Shown piece by piece: positions 14,731 through 22,515 of a DNA stretch of 26,533 nucleotides. The notes beneath the pieces are model-generated. The model worked only from the letters and a program-made list of their open reading frames with translations, ran no database searches and had not been told where the DNA came from. A program made the translations under genes and the position numbers. How positions within the stretch are numbered: position 1 is the stretch's first letter; each line of letters starts with the position of its first letter. This DNA is from an uncultured Clostridium sp. (GTDB lineage: Bacteria; Bacillota; Clostridia; Lachnospirales; Lachnospiraceae): assembly GCA_900551135.1 (NCBI GenBank), contig URUX01000009.1, forward strand, positions 1-26,533. The letters are read 5' to 3'.

Positions 14731-15492
14731 CTATATTTTACCTAAAAAGCCCATTAATTTTGATACTTCTCTGGCCTTTTCCCGAACTGCCCGTCCTAAA
14801 GCCTCATAATCTTCTGTCGGCTTATACAGACTGGACACGCTGATGGCTCCAAACACCTTGCCGTCACTGTCAAAAACCGGAGCTCCCACACACTCCATAT
14901 GCTCTTCTGCTTCTCTCGCATCAAAGGCATACCCTCTTTTTGCAATCTGTTCCAGTTCTTTCTTCAAAGCCGCTTTTGTAGTCAGGGTCTGCTCTGTCTT
15001 TTTTACAAAAACAATCTTATCTATGATTTCATTTCGAACCGTTTCGTCTGTAAAGGCTAAAATTGCCTTTCCAAGAGAGGTACAGTACAGCGGATTTTTC
15101 GTTCCCACCGTCGCAGTGGTAATAATCGGGTTTTCCGGCTCAAACTTGCACAGATACACAATCTCTTCATCTGAGCGCACTCCAAAAAATACCGTCTTTC
15201 CTACCTGACTGGAAAATTCTTTCAGCACCGGTTCAATGGTGCGGATGTAATCCAGGTTATTGGTATAATTAATTCCAATCCGGTAAGCAGTAAGGCCGAT
15301 CCGGTATTTTTGTTTCTGTCCTCTGGATACGTGAATCATGCCGGTCTCTGCCAGAGTAATCACAATATCATATGCACTGGTCTTTGGAAGTTCCAGTTCC
15401 TCGCAAATTTCATCCAGCGTAATTCCATCCGGCCTTTTGGATACTAATTTTAATATTTGTACCGTGCGCAGCGTTGTACGGTTGAGTTTCAT
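14731..15492 (-). CDS. IclR family transcriptional regulator (KdgR-like by context)
   Basis: 253 residues. N-terminal winged helix-turn-helix (about 1-70; LDEICEELELPKTSAYDIVITLAETGMI) followed by the IclR effector domain (about 80-250) with the typical LYCTSLGKAILAF and GYAFDAREAEEHMECVGAPVFD stretches. IclR proteins sense small metabolites; a hexuronate intermediate such as KDG would fit the neighbours, but that is inference. The gene sits directly upstream of eda. A palindrome of the same design occurs at both genes, and at its own promoter it lies inside the -35/-10 spacer, which suggests autorepression. GGAGG precedes the ATG. Confidence 0.9.
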   Translation of the reverse strand: MKLNRTTLRTVQILKLVSKRPDGITLDEICEELELPKTSAYDIVITLAETGMIHVSRGQKQKYRIGLTAYRIGINYTNNLDYIRTIEPVLKEFSSQVGKTVFFGVRSDEEIVYLCKFEPENPIITTATVGTKNPLYCTSLGKAILAFTDETVRNEIIDKIVFVKKTEQTLTTKAALKKELEQIAKRGYAFDAREAEEHMECVGAPVFDSDGKVFGAISVSSLYKPTEDYEALGRAVREKAREVSKLMGFLGKI

Positions 15493-15525
15493 TGAGAGAT
15501 TCCTCCATCATCATGGCGTTTCACG

Positions 15526-15554
15526 ATTTATATTCGTATATACGATATTTTACA
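15526..15554 (-). promoter_or_regulatory. Promoter of the IclR-family gene with an embedded operator
   Basis: Minus-strand TTGTAA, a 17-base spacer and TATAAA. The spacer carries TCGTATATACGA, a perfect 12-bp palindrome inside the 16-base site 15532-15547, which resembles the eda operator. The overlap predicts autorepression. Confidence 0.75.
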
Positions 15555-15620
15555 AGAACCGCCGGAAAATTTCAACCAGTTTTTTAGAATTGTGCTGACA
15601 ATTAGCAATCTTACGTAGGA

Positions 15621-17102
15621 TTATAATGTAACTCCCTGTTTAAAGATTGCCATATCGTGAAATCCCGCTTCTTCTGCCTTGACCTTTCTGCCAGATGCAA
15701 CTTCCAGTACATAATCAAACAGTTCCTGAGCCAGTTCTTCCTTACTCCTGTCTTCTACCATCCGGCCAGCATTAAAGTCGATCCAGTTGTCTTTGTGGCC
15801 TGCCAGTCTGGAATTGCTGGAAATCTTGACAGTAGGCACAGGAGACGCAAACGGTGTTCCCCGTCCGGTAGTAAAAAGCACAATATGGGCGCCGGATAAT
15901 GCCAGGGCTGTAGAGGCCACCAGATCGTTGCCAGGAGCAGACAGAAGGTTTAATCCCCTGGTCTTTACCGGTTCTGTATAAGCCAGAACACCTTTTACCG
16001 GAGCGCTGCCGGATTTCTGGGTACAGCCCAGGGACTTGTCCTCCAGCGTAGAAATCCCGCCTTTTTTATTTCCAGGGGAAGGATTCTCATAAATAGTCTG
16101 GTCATGACGGGTAAAATAATTCTTAAAATCGTTAATTAAGTCTACTGTTTTTTCAAAAAGTTCCGGAGTCTCACAGCGGTTCATCAAAATCGTCTCTGCA
16201 CCAAACATTTCCGGAACTTCTGTCAAAATGGTCGTTCCTCCCTTAGATACCAGAATATCGGAAAATGCTCCTACTACCGGATTGGCGGTAATACCGGATA
16301 ATCCGTCAGAGCCGCCGCACTTCATGCCAATAACCAGTTCGCTGGCATCAATCTTTTCTCTGGAAAATGCTTTAACATAGACTGCCAGTTCTTCCAAAAG
16401 CGCCATGGCTGCTTCCTGCTCATCTTCTGCGTCCTGACACTGTAAAAACTTTACCCTCTGAGGGTCATATTCTCCAATATAATCCATTAATACCGGAATG
16501 TTGCTGTTTTCACAGCCAAGGCCCAGCACCAGAACACCGCCTGCATTCGGGTGATGGATCATGTCAGCCAGAGCCTCTCTGGTGTATTCCTGATCGTCTC
16601 CCATCTGAGAACATCCGTATGGATGGGGGAATGCGATTACTTCCTCCAGACTGCCGCCTACCAGTTTCTGTGCCTTTTTCTCCAGAGCCCTGGCAATGGA
16701 ATTGACACAGCCCACTGTAGGAATAATCCAGATTTCATTGCGGACACCGGCCTTTCCATCTGTCCTGCGGTATCCCTCGAAATACGCATGTTCTGTTTCC
16801 TTTAATGAAGATTTCACCGGTTCATAGGTATAGGAAAGCAAATCGCCTAATGCTGTGGCAATGTTATGAACGTGAACCCACTGGCCTGTTTCAATTGCCT
16901 CTTTGGCATGACCAATACGAAATCCGTATTTTACAATATCTTCCCCTGCTCCGATGGGTTTTAATGCAAACTTATGGCCCTGGGGGATTTCCTCCAATGT
17001 TGTCACCTGTGCAGTTCCTATCTGCAGCGTCTCTCCTTTTGCAATGGGGCGCAACGCTACTGCCACATTATCATTTTCGTTGATTCTGACAAAATCCTGC
17101 AT
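15621..17102 (-). CDS. uxaA: Altronate dehydratase (UxaA family)
   Basis: 493 residues, the full length of UxaA. The N-terminal SAF domain (about 1-90, with WVHVHN at 75-80) is followed by the dehydratase domain with VGCVNSIARAL, FPHPYGCSQMGDD and LGLGCENSNIPVL, then the GMKCGGSDGLSGI and RGTPFASPVPTVKISSN stretches. It removes water from D-altronate to give 2-keto-3-deoxygluconate, using a metal ion. It is divergent from lacI-uxaC, and its promoter carries a 20-bp palindrome. AAGGAGAATAAGGG precedes the ATG. Galactarate dehydratase is a related family, but context favours altronate. Confidence 0.92.
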   Translation of the reverse strand: MQDFVRINENDNVAVALRPIAKGETLQIGTAQVTTLEEIPQGHKFALKPIGAGEDIVKYGFRIGHAKEAIETGQWVHVHNIATALGDLLSYTYEPVKSSLKETEHAYFEGYRRTDGKAGVRNEIWIIPTVGCVNSIARALEKKAQKLVGGSLEEVIAFPHPYGCSQMGDDQEYTREALADMIHHPNAGGVLVLGLGCENSNIPVLMDYIGEYDPQRVKFLQCQDAEDEQEAAMALLEELAVYVKAFSREKIDASELVIGMKCGGSDGLSGITANPVVGAFSDILVSKGGTTILTEVPEMFGAETILMNRCETPELFEKTVDLINDFKNYFTRHDQTIYENPSPGNKKGGISTLEDKSLGCTQKSGSAPVKGVLAYTEPVKTRGLNLLSAPGNDLVASTALALSGAHIVLFTTGRGTPFASPVPTVKISSNSRLAGHKDNWIDFNAGRMVEDRSKEELAQELFDYVLEVASGRKVKAEEAGFHDMAIFKQGVTL

Positions 17103-17147
17103 ATCCCTTATTCTCCTTAATTCTGATTTTCAATCGTAACCCCGTTA

Positions 17148-17167
17148 AATTGTAAGCGCTTACAATT
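17148..17167. promoter_or_regulatory. LacI-family operator at the uxaA start site (also fits a cre site)
   Basis: Perfect 20-bp palindrome AATTGTAAGCGCTTACAATT, directly downstream of the uxaA -10. The core TGTAAGCGCTTACA also fits the CcpA cre consensus, so local LacI-type control, carbon catabolite control or both are possible. Confidence 0.8.
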
Positions 17168-17196
17168 ATTTTACAAAATTTCCAGCAAAAAGTCAA
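17168..17196 (-). promoter_or_regulatory. uxaA promoter
   Basis: Minus-strand TTGACT (17191-17196), a 17-base spacer and TAAAAT (17168-17173), abutting the operator palindrome. Confidence 0.82.
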
Positions 17197-17213
17197 TCTA
17201 AAAATAAAACCGG

Positions 17214-17242
17214 TTGCAATCTTTGTGAAATTTGAGTATAAT
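17214..17242 (+). promoter_or_regulatory. Promoter of the lacI-type gene and uxaC
   Basis: TTGCAA (17214-17219), a 17-base spacer and a perfect TATAAT (17237-17242). Confidence 0.85.
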
Positions 17243-17251
17243 GACAATAGG

Positions 17252-17267
17252 TTGTAAGCACTTACAG
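17252..17267. promoter_or_regulatory. Second LacI-family operator, at the lacI-type gene start site
   Basis: TTGTAAGCACTTACAG, the same palindrome as at 17150-17165 with two changes, positioned at about +3 to +18 of the predicted transcript. It predicts autorepression of the regulator and repression of uxaC. Confidence 0.78.
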
Positions 17268-17293
17268 CCATTTGGTTATGAAGAGGTATTTAC

Positions 17294-18292
17294 ATGAATA
17301 TTTATGATGTATCAAATAAAGCGGGCGTGTCCATTGCAACTGTCTCCCGTGTATTAAACGGCAATCCCAATGTCAGTGAAAAAACCCGCACCAAAGTGCT
17401 TTCTGTCATGGATGAACTGGGTTACACTCCCAACATTTTTGCCAGAGGCCTGGGATTAAACACGATTAAAACCATTGGAATCATGTGTTCAGATTCTTCA
17501 GATTTATACCTTGCCAACGCCATTTATTTTTTAGAACGGGAACTTCGAAGCAGGGGATACGATTCCATTCTCTGCTGTACCGGAACAGATCTGGAGACTA
17601 AACAGAAATATTTCGACTTGCTTCGTTCTAAGCGGGTTGACGCCATTATTCTGGCAGGTTCCAAATTTGTGGAGATGAAGCCAAAAGACAATGCCTATTT
17701 AATCGACGCTGCCAAATCGCTGCCGCTGATGTTAGTCAACGGCTATCTGGAAGGGGACAACATCTATTCTACCCTTTGTGATGACAGAGCTGCCGCCTAT
17801 GAGGCTTCTGCAGCTTTAATTGATTCAGGAGTCCGAAATCTTTTATACCTTTATACCAGCTGCTCATACAGCGGTCTTAACAAACTGCAGGGCTACAAAG
17901 ACGCCCTGGCAGCCAAAGGTTTTCCCATTCGGGAGGAATACATCTGCCAGTGTCCAAAAGATGTAGCCAGCGCCCAGGCTCTCTGCCACAAACTTTACAG
18001 CGAAGGGCTGTCCTTTGACGGTGTCCTGGCTTCTGACGACTCTCTGGCAGTTGGCGCTGTAAAATTTGCCCACCAGGAGGGCATTGCCATTCCGGAATCT
18101 CTTTCTGTCATTGGCTATAATAATTCCATTCTTGCCCAGTGCTCTTATCCGGAACTGACTTCCATCGACAGTAAGGTGGAAGCATTATGCATCACTACGG
18201 TCAACACATTAATGGGGGTATTTGAGGGAGCCAACGTGCCTGCAAAAACCACCATTTCTGCTGACATTATAAAACGCGGAACCACGCATTAA
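17294..18292 (+). CDS. LacI family transcriptional regulator of hexuronate genes
   Basis: 332 residues. The N-terminal LacI helix-turn-helix is complete (IYDVSNKAGVSIATVSRVLN, then the hinge-side TPNIFARGL), followed by a periplasmic-binding-protein-like sensor domain (about 60-330) with TIGIMCSDSSDLY, GVLASDDSLAVGAV and LSVIGYNNS. It likely binds the two TTGTAAGCRCTTACA palindromes on either side of its divergent promoter region and responds to a hexuronate or its isomerised product (ExuR/UxuR-like role by context). uxaC follows after 29 bases, so both are one transcript. The ligand is not readable from sequence. Confidence 0.92.
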   Translation: MNIYDVSNKAGVSIATVSRVLNGNPNVSEKTRTKVLSVMDELGYTPNIFARGLGLNTIKTIGIMCSDSSDLYLANAIYFLERELRSRGYDSILCCTGTDLETKQKYFDLLRSKRVDAIILAGSKFVEMKPKDNAYLIDAAKSLPLMLVNGYLEGDNIYSTLCDDRAAAYEASAALIDSGVRNLLYLYTSCSYSGLNKLQGYKDALAAKGFPIREEYICQCPKDVASAQALCHKLYSEGLSFDGVLASDDSLAVGAVKFAHQEGIAIPESLSVIGYNNSILAQCSYPELTSIDSKVEALCITTVNTLMGVFEGANVPAKTTISADIIKRGTTH

Positions 18293-18321
18293 CACTTTAT
18301 ATAATTAAGGAGGACTCACAC

Positions 18322-19731
18322 ATGAAACCATTTATGGACAAGGATTTTCTGCTTTCTACAGACATGGCAAAGACTCTGTACCATGATTATGCGGAACCAA
18401 TGCCTATCGTAGACTACCACTGCCACATCAATCCTCAGGAGATTTATGAAGATCGTAAATTCGACAACATTACTCAGGTATGGCTGGGCGGCGATCATTA
18501 CAAATGGCGTCAGATGCGCTCCAATGGCGTAGAGGAAACATATATCACCGGCAATGCGTCTGACCGGGAGAAATTCCAGAAATGGGCCGAAACCATGCCA
18601 AAACTCATTGGCAACCCGCTGTATCACTGGAGCCATCTGGAACTGAGCAGATATTTTGGATATGAAGGCTATTTAAATGGCGACACCGCTGAAGAAGTAT
18701 GGAATCTGTGCAACGATAAGCTGCAGAACGATCCATCCATGACCGTCCGCGGACTGATCCGCCATTACAATGTAAAGCTGATCTGCACCACCGACGATCC
18801 GGTTGATACCTTAGAGTGGCATGAAAAAATCGCAGCAGATGAAAGCTGCAAAGACATCAAAGTACTTCCTGCATGGCGCCCGGACAAGGCCATGAACGTA
18901 GAAAAAACCACCTTTGCTGAATATATTGCCCAGCTGTCCCAGGTAAGCGGTATAGAAATCAAAGATTTTGCATCCTTAAAAGAGGCATTAAAACTTCGCA
19001 TGGCTTACTTTGCAGAACGAGGATGCAATGTCTCTGACCATGCATTAGAATATGTGATGTATCAGCCGGCTTCTGATGAAGAAGTAGACGCAATTATTGC
19101 CAAAGGCTTAAGCGGACAGGCTGTTACCAAAGAAGAAGAATTAAAATATAAAACTGCATTTATGCTGTTTGCTGCAAAAGAATACAACCGTATGGGATGG
19201 ATTATGCAGCTTCATTATGGCTGTAAGCGTGACAACAATGCCATGATGTTTGAAAAGCTTGGCCCTGACACAGGATTTGACTGCATCAACAACTATGCGC
19301 CAAGCGCTCAGATGGCTGACTTCTTAAATGCATTAAGCGCAACCGGTGAAGTTCCAAAGACCATTATTTACTCCTTAAATCCAAATGACAACGCTGCCAT
19401 CGGAACCATCTTAGGCTGCTTCCAGAGTTCTCCGGCAGGCCGTATCCAGCAGGGTTCTGCATGGTGGTTCAACGATCACAAGACCGGTATGAGAGACCAG
19501 ATGATCAGCCTTGCAAATTTAGGCTGCCTGGGCAACTTTGTGGGAATGCTGACTGACTCCAGAAGCTTCTTATCCTATACCAGACATGAATACTTCCGCA
19601 GAATTATGTGTGATTTAATCGGCGGCTGGGTAGATAACGGCGAGTATCCGGCAGATATGAAGGCCTTGGAAGAAATCGTAAAGGGCATTTCCTACAACAA
19701 TGTAATTAAGTATTTTGGATTTGAAATCTAA
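18322..19731 (+). CDS. uxaC: Glucuronate isomerase (uronate isomerase)
   Basis: 469 residues, the standard UxaC length. The metal-binding start of the amidohydrolase-like barrel is seen as VDYHCHINPQE (H33, H35), followed by the family stretches VWLGGDHYKWRQMRSNGV, CTTDDPVDTLEWH, MQLHYGCKRDNN and GMLTDSRSFLSYTRHEYFRR. It interconverts glucuronate and fructuronate, or galacturonate and tagaturonate, in the cytosol. AAGGAGGACTCACAC precedes the ATG. It lies in one operon with the LacI-family regulator. No uronate reductase or mannonate dehydratase follows; the next gene is on the other strand. Confidence 0.97.
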   Translation: MKPFMDKDFLLSTDMAKTLYHDYAEPMPIVDYHCHINPQEIYEDRKFDNITQVWLGGDHYKWRQMRSNGVEETYITGNASDREKFQKWAETMPKLIGNPLYHWSHLELSRYFGYEGYLNGDTAEEVWNLCNDKLQNDPSMTVRGLIRHYNVKLICTTDDPVDTLEWHEKIAADESCKDIKVLPAWRPDKAMNVEKTTFAEYIAQLSQVSGIEIKDFASLKEALKLRMAYFAERGCNVSDHALEYVMYQPASDEEVDAIIAKGLSGQAVTKEEELKYKTAFMLFAAKEYNRMGWIMQLHYGCKRDNNAMMFEKLGPDTGFDCINNYAPSAQMADFLNALSATGEVPKTIIYSLNPNDNAAIGTILGCFQSSPAGRIQQGSAWWFNDHKTGMRDQMISLANLGCLGNFVGMLTDSRSFLSYTRHEYFRRIMCDLIGGWVDNGEYPADMKALEEIVKGISYNNVIKYFGFEI

Positions 19732-19761
19732 TTCCTATTATCTAAATTGACAGCATGAGCC

Positions 19762-19897
19762 GCTGGGAGTTTTTTCCCAGCTGTGCCCGCTGCCTGCAGG
19801 TAAAGCAAAACGCAGGCAGGCATAGAGGTTCCCATTCCTGTGTAATGAAGTTACCGCACAAAACATACGGAACGGATTGAACTCTATGCCTGCTTTT
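19762..19897 (+). other. Series of inverted repeats downstream of uxaC
   Basis: Three perfect stems: GCTGGGA/TCCCAGC (19762-19781), CTGCCTGC/GCAGGCAG (19790-19819), and the 12-bp GCAGGCATAGAG/CTCTATGCCTGC (19816-19827 with 19882-19893) followed by TTTT. The last two share four bases, so they compete at that edge. This fills most of the gap between uxaC and the convergent dehydrogenase gene. Confidence 0.6.
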
Positions 19898-19914
19898 AAA
19901 TTATATCTGTACTG

Positions 19915-19941
19915 CGGACTCTACGGAGTCCGTTTTCTGTT
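19915..19941 (+). terminator. Terminator of uxaC
   Basis: Stem CGGACTC/GAGTCCG (19915-19932) with a TACG tetraloop, then TTTT and a second T-run within ten bases. Good Rho-independent form in the plus direction; on the minus strand there is no T-run. Confidence 0.85.
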
Positions 19942-19942
19942 T

Positions 19943-20740
19943 TTAGTTTGTTCCAATGGACATGGTCTCCGGCAAAGTACTGCCGCCGTCAATGACGATC
20001 TGGGAACCAGTCAGATAGCTGGATTCATCACTTCCAAGGAATGCAAACAATTCGCCGACTTCGATTGGTTTTGCAAGACGTTTCATCGGCACGCCTACTG
20101 CAATATCAGCGATGGCTGCTTCTGGATTTTCCGGATTGGATTCCAGAGCCATCTTCTCAACCATTGGAGTACGGGCATAACCAAGCTGTGAGCAGTTTAC
20201 ACGGATGTTGCGGTTTGCATATTCCACAGCCAGACATTTCGTTAATCCTACCAGTGCTGCCTTGGTCATCGCGTAAGCGGCCTCTCCTGCGTCAGCTACA
20301 ATATCGCCGGTTACGGAAGATGCGATTACAATATTTCCGCCGCCCTGCTTTAACATATACGGGATAACCGCCTTACAGGTATTCCATACACCCTTAATAT
20401 TTACATCAATATGGAAATCCCTGGTTGCATCGTCCATTTCCTCAAAAGGAGCCAGACGGCATACACCTGCGTTGCAGCATGCTACATTGATTTCACCAAA
20501 TGCTTCCACTCCTTTGGCAGCAGCCGCATCCATCTGAGCCCGGTCTGCTACGTTTGCTACTACTGTAATAATTTCTGCATTGTATTCTTTACGGAGTTTT
20601 TCTGCCGTTTCTTCTACGGAAGGGGAAAGATCCACCATAATCAGCTTTGCGCCATATTTTGCATAGGCAGTACAAATTCCTTCTCCAAGACCAGCGGCAG
20701 CGCCAGTAATCAGTGCAACTTTTCCATCTAATTTAGCCAT
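19943..20740 (-). CDS. UcpA-like short-chain dehydrogenase/reductase (SDR)
   Basis: 265 residues, classical SDR. The nucleotide-binding motif is TGAAAGLG (12-19), the NNAG position reads CNAG (89-92), and the catalytic set is Asn114, Ser142, Tyr156 and Lys160. The stretch from VCRL to DFHIDVNIKGVWN and the ending STLPETMSIG strongly recall Escherichia coli UcpA from memory. Asp37 at the end of the second strand suggests NAD preference. The true substrate is unknown. It lies 99 bases downstream of the permease on the same strand, so they are probably one operon under the ANTAR-type leader. AAGGAGAAG precedes the ATG. A role in uronate reduction is possible given the location but not shown. Confidence 0.88.
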   Translation of the reverse strand: MAKLDGKVALITGAAAGLGEGICTAYAKYGAKLIMVDLSPSVEETAEKLRKEYNAEIITVVANVADRAQMDAAAAKGVEAFGEINVACCNAGVCRLAPFEEMDDATRDFHIDVNIKGVWNTCKAVIPYMLKQGGGNIVIASSVTGDIVADAGEAAYAMTKAALVGLTKCLAVEYANRNIRVNCSQLGYARTPMVEKMALESNPENPEAAIADIAVGVPMKRLAKPIEVGELFAFLGSDESSYLTGSQIVIDGGSTLPETMSIGTN

Positions 20741-20839
20741 TTTTATCTTCTCCTTTTCTTCTCTTGATCAGCCAAACCTTTTTGACTGGTTCCTATATAT
20801 CTTCAGACGTTTTCCGTCTGGGGAAACCTTTTTACAGCT

Positions 20840-22246
20840 TTAGAACTGCTGAATGCCATCCGGGGTCTCGATTTCAACCGGATGCTTCTTCCAGTTTACC
20901 AGAACCATCCACAGCCAGATAATCACTCCTATTCCCAGATATACGCCAAAGCAAATCCAGGAATCAATTCCCTGTCCCAGTGTACAGAAAAATGCAATGG
21001 CTACTGCAATCAGCATTGCGAAAATACGGAACGCATCTCCGCCTTTTACTGTATTGGCGCTCTTCCATTCCGGATGTTTCCGATGAATGCATACAGCTGA
21101 AATCATGGTCAGAGCATATGCACAGGCGCAGCCAAAACTCATCAGATTGAAAAATGCGCTCATAAAATCAGAAGAGTTCTGAAGAACGATAAAGATTAAT
21201 GACAGTACCAGCAGGAAAATGTTTGGCAGCATCGGCTGCTGGTTTTTGTTTACTTTTGCAAATACTTTCGGAAGGAAATTCTTGTTAGCCATGGAATACA
21301 GCATACGGACCGTTGACATCCAGAATCCCAGAAGGGATGCGCCCATACCCAGAAGGCAGGAAAGAATTCCTACAATAATTGGCCAAAATGTCCATCCTAA
21401 TACATTCTGCATGGTTGCGATAGTCAGGAAGCCGTCTTGTGCAAAGTTGGCATGAACCTGGCTTAATCCGTCCAGTCCTGCTACACAGAAATAATAAAAT
21501 ACATAGATGCAGCCGCAAGTCAGAATAGAACCGCAAATCGCCTTTTTGGAGTTCTTAATCGGGAAATCTCCCTCTTCCACCATCTGGGGAACGGTTTCAA
21601 ACCCAAAGTACGGAGTAATCAAAAGCGCCATACCAATGATCCATCCTGGTATACCATGAACGGAATCCAGCGTAGTGGTGAAAATATTTCCAAAGTTTGA
21701 CAGATGCCAGTGACCAGAAAACAACAGAATAAAACCAGTCAGAATGGTTACCGCTATGTTGCAGAACAGCATTCCTGCCTGTGCCTTAACCAGAAACTGC
21801 ACATTCTGGATACTCATAAGGAAATACAGAAGCAGAAGCACAGCCGCGCAGCCTACCATTGCCCAGGTTCCCAGATTCAGACCCAGCGTTTTGTTTACCC
21901 AGGTCATAATGGCCATAACAACAGCCGGCGGAACCGATATCCAGGCAGCCATAATCAGCCAGGAAGCCAGAAAACCAACGTGCTTATTGATTCCAACTGT
22001 ATTGTAAATCAATTCACCGCCCGAAGTGTGAAACAGTGATGCCAGTTCACTGTATACCAGAGCAACTGGAAGGATGGCTACCGTCATCAGGGCAAAGGCC
22101 AGAAACGTACCGCTGCCGCAGTAACCGTAAAACACGGAATCCCAGTAATTTACAAAAGTAAAGATAGATCCGGTCGCTACCGTATAGACAAAAATCAGTT
22201 TTAGACTTTTGTTCAATCCTCCGTTTTTATTTTGTTTTTCTTCCAT
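20840..22246 (-). CDS. APC superfamily permease (amino acid/polyamine/ethanolamine type)
   Basis: 468 residues with about twelve hydrophobic segments, the standard size for APC transporters. Family marks are the first segment region VYTVATGSIFTFVNYWDSVF, LVYSELASLFHTSGGELIY and the cytoplasmic GFETVPQMVEEGDFP, which recalls amine and ethanolamine permeases and some amino acid antiporters. Start set at the ATG at 22246, which has AAGGGG about nine bases upstream; a GTG three codons earlier abuts that site and is less likely. It has its own promoter (22444-22472) and a leader with an attenuator. The gene upstream on the same strand is an ANTAR response regulator. The substrate is not resolved. 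Confidence 0.9.
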   Translation of the reverse strand: MEEKQNKNGGLNKSLKLIFVYTVATGSIFTFVNYWDSVFYGYCGSGTFLAFALMTVAILPVALVYSELASLFHTSGGELIYNTVGINKHVGFLASWLIMAAWISVPPAVVMAIMTWVNKTLGLNLGTWAMVGCAAVLLLLYFLMSIQNVQFLVKAQAGMLFCNIAVTILTGFILLFSGHWHLSNFGNIFTTTLDSVHGIPGWIIGMALLITPYFGFETVPQMVEEGDFPIKNSKKAICGSILTCGCIYVFYYFCVAGLDGLSQVHANFAQDGFLTIATMQNVLGWTFWPIIVGILSCLLGMGASLLGFWMSTVRMLYSMANKNFLPKVFAKVNKNQQPMLPNIFLLVLSLIFIVLQNSSDFMSAFFNLMSFGCACAYALTMISAVCIHRKHPEWKSANTVKGGDAFRIFAMLIAVAIAFFCTLGQGIDSWICFGVYLGIGVIIWLWMVLVNWKKHPVEIETPDGIQQF

Positions 22247-22317
22247 AGAAAACACCCCTTTTACTTATTTCATACAGGCCGAAACGCTGTTTCTTCCAGT
22301 TTTTTCAGCCCAGACGC

Positions 22318-22362
22318 AAAAAAAAGTCCAAACCCCCTTATGAATAAAGGTATTCTGGACTT
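22318..22362 (-). terminator. Attenuator (Rho-independent terminator) in the permease leader
   Basis: On the minus strand AAGTCCA (22356-22362) pairs with TGGACTT (22324-22330), with a further CCTT/AAGG-type inner stem, then eight T (22318-22325). It stands after the permease promoter and about 70 bases before its start codon, so it attenuates rather than ends the operon. Confidence 0.88.
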
Positions 22363-22403
22363 CGATGCCGCTGTTTCCCCTGATATGCGCCGTTGTATAT
22401 CAG
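22355..22403 (-). promoter_or_regulatory. Candidate ANTAR-binding dual-hairpin antiterminator RNA
   Basis: Hairpin P1 (22380-22403) has a 7-bp stem, an A-C mismatch, a closing C-G and the six-base loop AACGGC. After nine bases, hairpin P2 (22355-22370) has a short GC stem with bulges and the six-base loop ATCGAA. Both loops have A at position 1 and G at position 4, the known ANTAR-target signature. The P2 3' arm and loop overlap the 5' arm of the attenuator, so P2 and the terminator exclude each other. Confidence 0.68.
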
Positions 22404-22443
22404 TCAGATTTCATTTTAAAGAGATATCGCTTTAACTGTTTTT

Positions 22444-22472
22444 ATCATACCACTCCGGCTAAAGATTGTCAA
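22444..22472 (-). promoter_or_regulatory. Promoter of the permease-SDR operon
   Basis: Minus-strand TTGACA (22467-22472), a 17-base spacer and TATGAT (22444-22449). The predicted start near 22437 gives a leader of roughly 190 bases containing the dual hairpin and attenuator. Confidence 0.88.
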
Positions 22473-22515
22473 CTAATTAACAAAATTTCTTTCACTTTTC
22501 AAATATCCTGCTCCT

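Noticed and set aside
20804..20820. Hairpin CAGACG-TTTTC-CGTCTG between the permease and the dehydrogenase
   Set aside because: Only six base pairs and no T-run on the minus strand, so I do not call a terminator; it leaves the two genes as a probable operon.
22252..22255. GTG start of the permease three codons upstream
   Set aside because: It directly abuts the AAGGGG site, leaving no spacing, while the ATG at 22246 is well placed.
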